This document shows, piece by piece, positions 45,262-56,023 of a DNA stretch of 64,000 nt. This stretch comes from Euphorbia lathyris (Eukaryota > Streptophyta > Magnoliopsida > Malpighiales > Euphorbiaceae). The first letter of the stretch is position 1; every line of letters starts with the position of its first letter. The notes beneath the pieces were generated by a model. That model searched no databases. It had not been told where the DNA came from and was given only the letters and a program-made list of their open reading frames with translations. The stretch lies in the NCBI RefSeq assembly GCF_963576675.1, contig NC_088915.1:67001-131000 (forward strand), written 5' to 3'. A program made the position numbers and the translations under genes.

Positions 45262-47030
45262 CTTTCCTATTTGCTTCCCGAATTAGGCGGGTTAGCATAT
45301 GGAGACCGATTTGGATTGAAGGGAGCTCCGTGCCAAATAAAGGCTTCGTTCGCCAGATCAGCCATACGCAGCTCACGACAGCCAAACTCCAAACAGCAGC
45401 CACTTGAGCACCAAACCTGCATCGAATGAGTCTGTTAAAAAAATATCGAAATTGTCATTTTGCATTAGCCGCTGACTGAAAATAGACCCAATTTCCTACC
45501 AAAGCCGTCTTGCGAATGAACATTGCAGAAAAAGATGATCAATGCTTTCCACCGATGATAGACACAAAACACACCGGGAAACTAGATGGATTCCTTTCTG
45601 CTGAAGAATGTTCTGTGTTAAGATTTTACCATACATCACCTTCCATAAGGTTATTGAACGGGACGGTGGGATGTGAGTTCCCCATACAAACCGGTGCCAA
45701 TTAACCGGGGTCAGCTCCGTACAAAGGGCTTGATACATCTCATTGACCGTGAATTTTCCTTTAGTAGAAGGTTTCCAAATGCACAAGTCACTGGGATCTA
45801 AGCCACGCGAAACCGCGAGAATATTACCCTGGACTGCCGTCGGGAGCTGGTCAATGTGGTGCCAGGACGAGTCAGTCAGGAAATGATCCACACTGCTGAA
45901 CGTTTTCCGCTGACGTGCAGGTGACCAGCCGAGTTGCTCAGCCATAGTAGGGTGGATCCAACTGTCCGTCCAAAAGTTCAGACGGGATACTTGACCAATC
46001 CACCAATGCGAATGGCCTCTCACTGTAGCATATGACAGCCTACAGGACGACCATACTGAAGAAGGTGCAATTGAAGGTTTCGGGACCCTGTGCTTGAAAA
46101 AAACTGACATTTCAGTAAGTTGATGATCCAGCTATCACCCTGTAGCAGATCCCAACTCATTTTCCCTAGCAATGCCTGATTAAAAAGCCTGTAATCCTTG
46201 ATACCAAGCCCCCCGGCTTCCAAACTTTGGCAACCGACATGGCATGGCACCGTAACCAGCTTCCGTTTATCAGTGCAGCCCGTCCACAAGAAGTTCCGGA
46301 CACATCTGTTTAATTTCTTAAGAAGGCTTACCGGCCATTTGTAGACAAGAAAAGAATGAACTAAGGCCCTTGTCACAGCAGATTTCACAAGAGTTAGCCT
46401 TCCTGCAAGCGAAAGGGCAGTCCCTTTACATTTACTGAATTGCCTAAGGAACTTGTCGGCCAGGCTGCAGGGGAACCGAGCTATTAGAGCTCCCTTAAAG
46501 ACCGGCACACCCAAATAGGTGAACGGTAGCTTTTCCTCCTGGATCCATAGGAAATGCGGGAGGCGGTTCGCACGGGTTCGAGTGACAAATTTACCAAGAT
46601 AGATTGACGATTTGTTCCAACTCACCTGTTGACCCGAGACTGAACCATAAAATTGAAACACGGACTTGAGAGTGCGAATATTCCTCATGGAGGCAACCCC
46701 AAAAATTAGGACATCGTCAGTATACAGAAGGTGGGAAAGAAAATTTGTTGCCACCGGAATAACACATAGGAGTGAAAGCTCCCTCAGTTTCAAGATTCGA
46801 CATCCATCTGGCAAAAAAGTCCTCAGCGATTCCGAACAGATAGGGGAATGGGGATCTCCATGTCTAACTCCTCTCGAGCAACTAACATAGCCTTTGGGGG
46901 CTCCGCCCAGCATAACTGAAATCCGTGATGAGGATAGGATGTTAAGAATCCAATCTCTAAAAGTAATAGAAAACCCAAACGTTTCAAGAACCGTCAACAG
47001 GAAAGTCCAAAAAAAATTCATAAAAACATA
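45262..47030 (-). pseudogene. L1 LINE, 5' part: reverse transcriptase and zf-RVT
   Basis: Reading down: RT from about 47021 with LNILSSSRISVMLGG, SRGVRHGDPHSP and LLYTDDVLIFG (a YTDD variant of the YADD active site), the region KLPFTYLGVPVFKG, then after a frame change near 46080 a zf-RVT zinc-binding region (WKPSTKGKFTVNEMYQAL, CVLCLSSVESIDHLFLQC). The RT lacks its N-terminal part and any endonuclease, so the copy is 5'-truncated. It continues past the Athila element into the RNase H domain at 30656-31132. Confidence 0.87.
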
Positions 47031-47049
47031 TCATAATTTCTAAAATAAT

Positions 47050-47524
47050 TGGAAAACAAAAAAAAGTAAAAAATTACTTTGGCAACATGAAAGTTGTTAC
47101 TATTAATATAATATTAGCAACGATGGTATTGCTGCGCAATAGGAAAATATATAGCAACGACAGGTGTTGTTGCGAAACGTCAAAATAAACAGCAACAATA
47201 AATGTTGTTGCAAAATACCAACATATATAACAACGTCAAAACTTGTTGTGAAACGTTATAATATATAGAAACGCTGACACTTGTAGCAAAAGACAACTTT
47301 CATTCTCTCACCTACGATCAAGATTTCGCAAAGACAAAGCTTTCACAATAAGCGTTTTGTTGCCAAATATATATTTTTAGCAACAACAGAAAGTCGTTGC
47401 ATAAACCTTTAGTAACGGAATGTATCAAAACGACCAAAAGTCGTTGCAAAATATGACATGTCGTTGCCAAACATATTTTTGGCAACAACTTTTTCCGTTA
47501 CCAAAAATCAATTTTCTTGTAGTG
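47050..47524. repeat. CACTA-B right subterminal repeats and terminus
   Basis: Repeated motifs such as GTTGTTGC, GTCGTTGC and AGCAACG lead to the terminus CCAAAAATCA...TTTTCTTGTAGTG ending at 47524, the inverted match of the left end at 20609. Confidence 0.85.
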
Positions 47525-47990
47525 ATGTGATGTTGAAGATCCTATATTCTTTGAAGAAGATGTTGAAGAAGAAAAATGGAGGATTGCAATGGATTCTGAA
47601 ATTCAGTGTATTGAGAAGAACAGGACATAGGTTCTAACAGATTTACCTAGCGGTACTAAGAAAATTGGGGTCAAATGGATCTACAAAACTAAGAGGAATG
47701 AACATGGTGAGGTGATAAAATACAAAGCACGCCTCGTAGCAAAAGGGTACTCGCAAAGGGAAGGAGTAGACTACTCAGAGGTTTATGCTCCAGTTGCAAG
47801 ACTAGACATTGTTCGAACCATCACTGCAGTAGCCGCACACAAAGGTTGGAAAATATTTCAACTTGATGTCAAATGTGCTTTTCTACATGGTGAACTTAGT
47901 GAAAAAGTGTATGTTGAACAACCAAAGGGATATGTGAAGAAGGGAGAGGAGTGCAAGGTGTATCGACTTTATAAAGCTTTGAAAACATAA
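47525..47990 (+). pseudogene. Copia-B pol, right fragment (RT N-terminal part)
   Basis: The frame continues from 20608 with EEDVEEEKWRIAMDSEI, then TAG at 47628-47630 where Trp is usual (NRTW), then KYKARLVAKGYSQREGVDYS and QLDVKCAFLHGELSEKVYV. It breaks off at the KALYGLKQ motif, where YGL is missing and a stop follows, so the catalytic YVDD and RNase H are lost. It abuts copia-D on the opposite strand. Confidence 0.88.
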
Positions 47991-49439
47991 CTACCTCCTT
48001 ACTGCCTCCTCCACAACTGCCTCCACCACAACTGTCTCCTCCACAACTACCTCCTTACTCCCATCAAAATTCGTGATGTCTAGGTCCACGACCTCTGGTC
48101 CTGCATCACCAGTATTAGATGCGCCCAGACTATCCTTGTACATTATCTGCTCGTTGAAAACAACATCCCAATTGCAAATAATCTTCCTGTTCTGACTGTC
48201 CCAGAACTGATATCTGAAATCATTACCACCGTATCCAATAAACGTGCACTTAATAGACTTCACATCTAACTTACTTCTCTCAAGGGGACCAATATGAACA
48301 TATGAATCACATCCAAATACTCGTAGAAAGGATAGATTTACCTGTTTGGCACTCCAAGCCTCTTCAGGAATGCCACTCTCCAAGGGACTCGATGGCCCTC
48401 TGTTGATCAAGAATGCTGCAGTGTTAACTGCTTCTGCCCAGAACGTCTTCGGAAGTCCGCACTTCAGCCTCATGCTTCTAGCACGCTCACATAGAGTTTT
48501 GTTCATTCGTTCTGCAACTCTGTTCTCTTGAGGAGTTCCTTTCAGAGTCTTCTCCATGCGAATTCCATTCTCAGCACAGAATTCCTTGAATTCCCTAAGC
48601 TCATACTTTCCACCATTGTCAGACCTCAAGCACTTTACCTTCAAACCTGTCTCATTCTCAACCAGGGCCTTCCATTTTTGAAAGGAATCAAAAGCATCAG
48701 ATTTCTTTCTCAGAAAATAGATCCACACTTTCCTAGTGGAGTCGTCAATGAGGGTCATGTAATACAAAGCTCCACCAAGAGATTTCACAGGTGCAGGACC
48801 CCATAGATCGTTGTGAACTAACTCCAACTTCTCTTTCTTCAAAGTTCTGCCACCCTTAGAGAAACTGACTCTTTTTTTATTCCCAAAGATGCAATCGTCA
48901 CACAGCCCAAGATCAGCAGATTTCAGACCCGGCAACAGACCCTTTGAACATAGCACTTTCATCCCCTTTTCACTAATGTGACCAAGACGATAGTGCCACA
49001 AATCTCCTTTGAAATTCTCCCTCATGACATCAATGCTATTGAAAACGTTGTCTATTAAGTACAACGATCCAACCTTCTCACCACGGGCAACCACCATGGC
49101 TCCTTTGGTCATTTTCCAAGCACCAGCTGCAAAGATTACACAATAACCTTCATCATCCATTTGCCCAATGGACAACAGATTTCTCTTTAGGCCAGGAACA
49201 TGCTTTACTCCAGACAGCTTTATCACAGATCCATTCGGAGATTTGATCGAAACATCTCCCTTCCCTACAATCTCCAAAGGCTCATCATCAGCAAGATAAA
49301 CCTTTCCGGATTTCCCAAGGGTATAATTTTCCATCAAATCTGCACTACTACATGAATGAAACGAAGCTCCTGAGTCTAATACCCAAGACTCCAGAGGACT
49401 TCTTACACTCAATACCAGGGCTTCTGCTGCTGTTTCTGC
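47991..49439 (-). pseudogene. Copia-D protease-integrase fragment
   Basis: The frame holds protease (WVLDSGASFHSCSS), GAG-pre-integrase (LWHYRLGHISEKGM ... CDDCIFGN) and integrase core (ELVHNDLWGPAPV, CLRSDNGGKYE, GTPQENRVAERMNKT). It ends in a repetitive VVEE-rich linker where the RT should begin. An in-frame TGA at about 49443-49445 separates it from Gag. Confidence 0.88.
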
Positions 49440-49442
49440 AGT

Positions 49443-50251
49443 TCAATTACTCAGAATCAACGCATCACCAAAATCCTCGCTGGCTGAATTCACTGACTTC
49501 TCCTTCTGCGGTGCCTTGCATTCACTCTTGTAATGACCATTCTCATTACAATTCCAGCACTTGATGTGGCTCTTGTCCTTCGCAGGTTTCCCTCTCCCTT
49601 TAGACTTAGACCTGCCACGATTATGCTTTGACCTGCGATTTGACCTGCCCCGATTCTCTGCATTCAAGGCTGATCCAGATGTGGAACCTGACTCTTTCCT
49701 GCGAATCTCCTCGCTTATAATCAAGTCTCTGACATCATCAAACCTAAGTTTTTCTTTCCCTGCTGAAGCACTTAGGGCAGTAACCGTGCCGCTCCAACTC
49801 TCTGGTAAAGAAGATAACAGAATTAGGGCTAATACCTCTTCGTCGAAATCAATATCTACAGAACTTAATTGAGTGATTGTCATATTAAAATCATTCAGGT
49901 GCGTCGCCACTGCTATATTCTCCGTCATCTGCAGATTAAACAGTCGCCGCATCAGATGAACTTTATTTACCGTGGAAGGCTTCTCGTACAACGAACTCAA
50001 GATCTCCAACATCTCCTTCGTGGTCTTTGCCTTCACCGTGTGGTGCCCCACGTTTCTGGACAGCGACAGGCGAATCACGCTCATCGCTTTTCTGTCCAAC
50101 AGCTTCCACTCTTCATCATACATATCCTCCGGCTGCTCACCCAAAGGCTGGTACAAATCTTTACCGTACAGGTAATCCTCGATCTGCATCTTCTAGAAAC
50201 CGAAATCCGAACCATCGAATTTCTCCACAGGGGTTTTTCCGTCTCCCATCG
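49443..50251 (-). pseudogene. Copia-D Gag with nonsense codons
   Basis: Gag starts at an ATG near 50251 (motif MGDGKTPVEKFDGSDFGF), then TAG at 50193-50195 where Trp is usual, then a UBN2-type Gag domain (LSLSRNVGHHTVKAKTTKEM, LPESW) and a CCHC knuckle CWNCNENGHYKSEC. The frame ends with TGA at 49443. Gag forms the particle that packages element RNA. Both stops can be explained by single transitions. Confidence 0.85.
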
Positions 50252-50262
50252 TAATTACCCTC

Positions 50263-50274
50263 GCTCTGATACCA
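50263..50274 (-). promoter_or_regulatory. Primer binding site, initiator tRNA-Met
   Basis: The minus strand reads TGGTATCAGAGC two bases after the 5' LTR, the standard copia primer site. Confidence 0.9.
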
Positions 50275-50276
50275 GT

Positions 50277-50516
50277 TGTTAGGAATGATTGAAATTACGA
50301 TAAACGAAAAATAAGCAAACATACAAGAATTGTTTACCCAGTTCGCCACTCGATTAGAATGACTACGTCTGGGGGCACTACCAAGCCAGGATATTTCACT
50401 ATAATGAATAAGATACAGATTACAGAGAAAGAGGTTACATTTACCCAGTTGGATCGCTGCAATTGGGCCAATCGCTTCAGCTGGGCCTATATATATTAGT
50501 CTCCATAAGCCCAACA
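50277..50516 (-). repeat. 5' LTR of copia-D
   Basis: This is 240 bp with TG...CA ends. A TATATATA box (about 50488-50498 on the plus strand) lies early in the LTR in element sense. Confidence 0.85.
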
Positions 50517-51505
50517 TCGCTTTCCTCCATTATTACTTACTGACTATAGCTGCGGTGGAAGAACAATAAATTGGAAAAATATGAAACGTTTGCTAGTAAA
50601 TAATGCATATATTATAGTCATCCGAAAGAATTATTTAAGAATGCAAAATACATCATAAATGTAAAACATGTGTCTTTTCGAATCCCCCAACCCTTCCATC
50701 ATTGGGCATACATAGAGTAATAACTATATTTGTTTTGGAACTTGGAATTTGAATAGACGAGAAGGTTTAGTGGGAAATTATAATCAATAATTAATGTTTC
50801 TAACAAAAAATAATTATATTTAATGACAAGTTGCAACTTGTACATGTTATATTTGCAGTACATATTTAATGTAAAAAATGTTTAAAATTTACTCCTCTGT
50901 CTTGGTAAAATACCTAAAAAAACATTATTTTGTAGATGACAATTATAGACACCTTAATATGATTTATACAGACAATCTGGCACGATTGACATTGATTGTT
51001 TCACCCGTATTTTAATTTGGGCCATTTTCATAATTAATTATTTAATTCAGCCTTGATATCTGACGGAATTTCCTTCACTGGAATGCTTCCATGTGAGGCG
51101 CTATTGGATTCGTCGGGGACACTCCGATACTTAAGTTACAGATTGGTTTGATTATCTACTTTTTCACATTATGTTTATAATTTAATATATTATAACTAAA
51201 TTTACACTTGAAACCTAGGATTAAATTTGACCTTATCCTTTTAATTTGGATATAAACAAAATAAAATATAAAAATATAGTAAAAAGGACACCGCATAAAG
51301 TTAGATTTCCCAAAGTTAGGTATTCCCCTTTTATGCCTTTTCTATAAATCCAATGCACAGTTCGATTAGAATCGGCGGCGGCGCTGAACTCCAGCTTTAT
51401 GAAATTTTAGGTTCCCATTGAGTCTCCCGACCGTCAATTTTCAGGTAAAACTTCTTCTCTTTGCGTTGTCTTTTCTTCCGATTTCCAATTAGCTATTCAT
51501 TTATG
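50517..51505. other. Intergenic DNA with a possible orphan first exon
   Basis: Mostly AT-rich with nothing recognised. Near 51361-51444 a GGCGGCGGCG run and a CAGGTAAAAC donor-like site, after AT-rich DNA, look like a plant non-coding first exon on the plus strand, but no downstream coding exon exists in the window. Confidence 0.3.
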
Positions 51506-51730
51506 GGATAAGATACCAAAATAGGCCTAAGGTTTTTTAGGAAGTACAAATTTAGGTTCAACGTTCAAAATAGCACCAATACAGGCTTAAGGTTTACAAC
51601 ATAGCATCAATTTAGGCCTCAAGTACAAAATAGCACCAATATAGGTTTAATGTTTACAAAATAATACAAATTTAAGCTTAACGTTTAAAAAATATATCCA
51701 ATTTAAACTAAATGTCACAATTAAATTAAC
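51506..51730. repeat. Diverged relative of the hairpin MITE at 1232
   Basis: The segment starts GATAAGATACCAAAATAGGC and repeats phrases such as CAATTTAGGC and ACAAAATAGCACCAATA, as in the arm of the 1232-1565 hairpin. Only one arm with internal repeats is evident. Confidence 0.5.
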
Positions 51731-51989
51731 CATATTATATTTTTTTTCCTAGTAACTTTATATGTTATCTTTTTGTTTAGTTCTATTTTCTTATTTGTTA
51801 TAATACAATTAATTAGTTTTCTTGTCTATTAAAATCTTATATTTGTTTTTCATAAACCATTCCATGACTCCTAAATTTCATTACTCATTAATATTTGTAA
51901 CGTTCACGAGGTAATATGATTTGTAACGTTTAAGAGGTAATATTATTTTCTCTTTACTACTGTTGTAGTTAGATATTACAATCGACGAT

Positions 51990-52780
51990 TATATAAAAGT
52001 TTCTGTCACGGAAAGATTTGGTGCGAGTTAATTATTAAATTGTCCGTCTGAACTTTTATATATTAAAAATAATGATAATGTAAAAAATTGAAAAGAAAAA
52101 TTTATACGGATAGACTCCTAGCAGTGTCACGAGTCTAACTGAATCTCCTGTCGGAATTAGCGATATCAGTTTAGTTTACACATTACAATTTCGGTGACAA
52201 ACGAGAATAGTCCGATAAAAATGTTTGGTTTAAAATTTAGTTTTAAGTTATTTGAATAATATTTAAGTGACTTAAAATTGCCGAGTTAAAATAAATTATA
52301 AATTAGAAGGACTAATATCAATATTTGTTAAATAGAGTCTATATAAATTTGAATATAAAATTAGGACTAATATCAATACTCTTAGTAGTTTAACATGGTT
52401 TAACGAGTCTAATAGTTCTAATTAATTATTCAGTTTAGAATTTTGTTTTGGTGACCGAAAATAGTCCAATAAAAATATTTACTTCTAAACGATATTAAAT
52501 TTTATCGATAGAATATTTTGAACTATTTGATTTTTGGAATTTGATTAAATTATGAATTGATGATTTTATATAAATTTTTACCAATTTTAATTATATTAAA
52601 ATATTCATTGATTTTAATGATTGTGATTATTTTTGTGAAAATAGTTAATTGAAGTCAAGTGGTTTTATGGTCATGGAATAAATTGGAAGTTTGATTGTGA
52701 AAAGAGATTTGATCATATTGTGATTTTATGATTTTTATATCCATCTAGAGTAATTCGGATTGATGGTTTTGATATTTGAA
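51990..52780 (+). repeat. Diverged LTR remnant related to the solo LTR at 4391
   Basis: Shared phrases with 5100-5960 include GTGACCGAAAATA-TCCAATAA, AGAAGGA-TAATA, TTTGAATATAAAATTAG and the segment before CCATCTAG. Divergence is high and the ends are unclear. It is probably an old LTR of the same family. Confidence 0.5.
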
Positions 52781-52789
52781 GATAGTGTT

Positions 52790-53744
52790 CAGTGAGGAAT
52801 ATGACTTATAACATCCAGATATTATTTACAGGACTAAAAAAGCAATTGACCAAACGACCGCGTATTAAGACGATCGGGAAAGCTATGGCGTATCAAGCAA
52901 GTCACCTGGATGGCGAATCACATGGATTCCTCCATACGCTATCCGTAGTCAAACATACGGGAGACCCGCCATCTCATCTCGATCCGCCCCTTGAACGGCT
53001 GAGCCAATTTCCGATAAAGGCAACTAATAACTCATTAATGAGCTAACGGTCATACTTGAATAAGATCAATAACCGCTATTAATGAGGCATTAATGGAGAC
53101 TTTCTAGTTACCAAGAGTTAGAACTACATGACTATAAATAACTTGCATCCTAAGCTCTTGAGGTACACATTCACGTTATCCTTAACCATTCCTTGTGCTT
53201 ACAGTTTATTCTACTACATTATACTGACTTTAGCATCGGAGCTTCCCCCGCCGAACCCAACGGCGCCCCCCGCAGGGAAGATCACCGATCAAGAATTCAC
53301 CACCAGTCATCAATTAGTGCGGTGAACGTGGAAGTTCTAATCCAAAAAGGTTTTAGTTCACAATCACAAAAATGGCAAGTGGAGGGTCTAACCTCTCAAC
53401 TGGAACAACACCACCGTCAATACCAATTTCAGTCAATAATCCCCAAACAAGAATTGGCCGGATTGATCCTGATGCACCAATTATTCACGATGAAAGGGAA
53501 ATGTTGCCAGATTCTTTCATGGCAGTTTGTGCAGGAGCTGTGGGAAACATCTATGGACCAGTTACAGCGGATCGATTGAGGGCCTATTTGGAGAATCCCG
53601 TTGTAGGTAGACCCACAACAGGGATTGTCCCCCCTCTGAACCGCCGCCCGCCTAGGCCGAGTACATCAGCATGGCAAGCAGCCTTTTTCAGGCCAAGAGC
53701 TCATCTCGATTCGGCATTCTTGCCCTCTCAACCTACGGATTTAG
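52790..53744 (+). mobile_element. Tat-like Ty3/gypsy remnant: LTR end, leader and gag start
   Basis: Text typical of Tat-type LTR ends is present: TTTAGCATCGGAG, a CCCCGCCG/GGCGCCCCCCG-rich stretch, GATCACCGATCA and CAATTAGTGCGGTGAACG at the LTR/leader border (about 53305-53330). A Gag-like frame starts at 53372 (MASGGSNLSTGTTPPSIP) and is cut at about 53744 by the copia-E LTR. Lineage is inferred from LTR style; the left LTR limit is unknown. Confidence 0.5.
53372..53744 (+). pseudogene. Truncated Gag-like frame of the Tat-like remnant
   Basis: About 124 codons are open from ATG 53372. The protein is Ser/Thr/Pro-rich with no recognisable zinc knuckle. The N-terminal part of Tat-type Gag is poorly conserved, so the call depends on the LTR text just upstream. 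It is disrupted by copia-E at about 53745. Confidence 0.45.
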
Positions 53745-55832
53745 TGGTCACCAATCCAGGCTAAGGTATAGCAGCGGAAATATAAAATTTTTAACCTATT
53801 TCCATTTAACCACAAGATCCGTTAACCGTTATTTCATATAAAGAAGGATAAGAAGAAATACCTTTTAGAAGTTCTATCTACCGTTGCAAACGAAGTGCCC
53901 ACAACTTCAAAAGAGATAGAAACTGTCTACCAATCTGCCCCTATCCGAAACAGACCTTCCAGACCTCCGAACGACAATCCCTTTGGTGGAAACGTGGAAG
54001 AATATGTCTAGAAGCTCTTGTCCAAAAATCGCGACGATCCGACGGTTTAATCTCCGGGAATCCGTGAAATCGTGAACTGACCTAATGTAGGAGTAGTAAA
54101 ACGAATTTCTCCCTTTTGTTTGTTTTTCTTCTTCGAGTTCCCAAACACGAAATAAAACACGGGAAGATTAATTTAGAATCAACCGTTGAATAGCAACCAA
54201 AGTAGATTGTCTCTAATTAATCAACACAAGATCAAGGATAAAAGAAATAGATGAAAAATTAATTGATCAAACGAAGCCGTAGAGAAATCTCGTCCTCGAA
54301 CTAGGGGTGTCGAATTTTCTCTCTCTTGGACTAGGTGAATTTCGAAAATCACAAGTAGGGTATGGCTTTCTTGGATTTCGAAAATCTCAATGGAAGGGGT
54401 ATTTATAATCTCTTGTATCTAATCCCTAGTTAGATAGAATTAGGTTACTGAATAGGAATTCCATTCGGAATAGAATTCCTAATTATTATCTCACTATATA
54501 TCTAATATATTAAGGATAATAATAATAACCTTATTGGATAATAATATGAGTATATTAATCTGATTAAAACTCCTAACTTAATTATCTCTTAATTAATTTA
54601 ATTCATATTCCTAATCTAATTAGGATTAACAAAATCAAATTAATTATTCATGTATATCACTACATGAATTTCGACCCCCTTATGTCCATGGGCCTTATTG
54701 GGCTCAATTGGGCTTCTATCAATTAATTAACATCTATCTCTCTTTTAGGTTCCAAGTCTTATGTGTGATCCCATTAGGTTCTTATTGCTTCTAGCCGTAT
54801 GCAACGTTATTAAATTAATTTTCAAAGAATTATATTTAATCTTTACATAACGGAATGATGTACAGAGTATGTGATTAGCAAGTCCATAATCATTCCCCCA
54901 GAGCTATAAGAAGACAGGTTGATTCTGTCGTTAACCTTTCCGTATTAGTTACAGTATAATTCGATCCTTTATCAACTACATCCTTGAACTGAATCTTATG
55001 ACTATGGGTGATGTCAAGTCACATATAGCGAGACATTCGTTTTACTTGTACAGGCCGAGTCAACTCAAAAAGATAGGTTAAGTGAAATCTGTATTTCTTA
55101 CTCTTAAGCTATCACCTTGCAAGGATTTAGAGTCGAGTCTTCCACAAGCGATCCATGGATGTATCTCCCATTTATCGGGAGTGATAAATGCTCAATCCAA
55201 TATATAACGACTCCGCAATTACTTCATGTGATACCCAACATCTACTGTTCACACCCCAGAGTCATCTCTGTTAAGGATCATGTTACACCAGAGTCAAAGC
55301 ATCACATTCCGTAATCCAGAATACCAATTAATATTCCTTTGAGTCTGAGGATTAGTTATACCTATTAATACCAATGAGATGAACATGTGACAAGGATGAA
55401 TCTACCCATCCTGTTATCTCAAATCGGATCCCCAATCCTAATGAACAACGTTTCATCGGATCTATGTAACTGTCCAGATATCTGTATATATGAAGCTTGT
55501 GAGATCAGCTTTTTGTCGGACAGAAGACATTGTTACATACAAGTCTCAACAGTGATATGTCAATCCCAAACATATCACTTGACTTGGGGTGGTTTTAAGT
55601 TTATCAGTTTACTATAAAGTTTTGTCTCACTTCATGCTTGTATGAACACTTTATAATCACTTTAAATAAACTTACGGATTTCCTTTTATTAAACTTTATT
55701 TAGTGCTTAAAAGGGATTGCCTTTATATAGTTATAAAACATATATCTCTTTAAACAAATGATATAAAGAACAATTCATTTACATTAAGTTTGTATCCTAG
55801 AACAATTGTCTATAGGACACTAAACCCCAACA
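53745..55832 (-). repeat. 3' LTR of copia-E (about 2.09 kb)
   Basis: The minus-strand LTR starts TGTTGGGGTTTAGTG at 55832, just after the polypurine AAGTGGGAGTA, and ends near 53745 (...GGTGACCA). TTTAG (53740-53744) would be the target duplication; the partner lies outside the window. It is AT-rich and has no coding capacity. The end coordinate is a best guess. Confidence 0.7.
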
Positions 55833-55846
55833 TACTCCCACTTGGA

Positions 55847-56023
55847 CTAAAGCCAATTGTTTCTAAAACTTATCCCAGTAGAAGTTAAATGACGATCATG
55901 TATTCTCTGGGTTAAAGGCTTTGTCAACGGATTTGCAACGTTGTCCTCTGTAGGTACTCTTTCTATTCTCACATCTCCTCTAGCCACAATCTCTCTAATG
56001 ATGTGGTATCGTTTAAGGTAATG
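55847..56023 (-). pseudogene. Copia-E pol, C-terminal end of RNase H
   Basis: The frame encodes HYLKRYHIIREIVARGDVR and ADPLTKPL-like VANPLTKPLTQR, ending at TAG 55847-55849. It is the continuation of the RNase H frame cut at 62583; the CRM-like element lies between, with the duplication TAATG on each side. Confidence 0.9.

Larger units (their letters stand above)
20609..47524. mobile_element. CACTA-B: about 27-kb composite CACTA element
   Basis: The left end is CACTACAAGAAAATCGC and the right end, as reverse complement, is CACTACAAGAAAATTGA; both are followed by TTTTTGGTAAC and a GGCAAC motif. Both ends carry subterminal repeats of the GTTGTTGC type. The element splits copia-B pol, whose two halves (20419-20608 and 47525-47990) read on in frame. 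Flanking bases are CAT on the left and ATG on the right, so the 3-bp duplication is imperfect (AT shared). No transposase is recognised inside, so it is probably non-autonomous. It contains a RecQ fragment, copia-C, an RTE LINE, a coiled-coil fragment and an L1 that holds the Athila element. Confidence 0.8.
47991..50516 (-). mobile_element. Copia-D: Ty1/copia element lacking its 3' half
   Basis: On the minus strand: a 240-bp 5' LTR (50277-50516, TGTTGGGC...CCTAACA), an initiator tRNA-Met primer site (50263-50274), gag, protease and integrase. RT, RNase H and the 3' LTR are missing; the element ends at the junction with copia-B at 47990/47991. No matching target duplication can be read because one end is lost. 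Confidence 0.85.

Noticed and set aside
53193..53579. 128-codon frame overlapping the Tat-like gag start
   Set aside because: It begins within the LTR and runs across the LTR end. The overlapping frame with its ATG at 53372 after the leader is the better Gag candidate.
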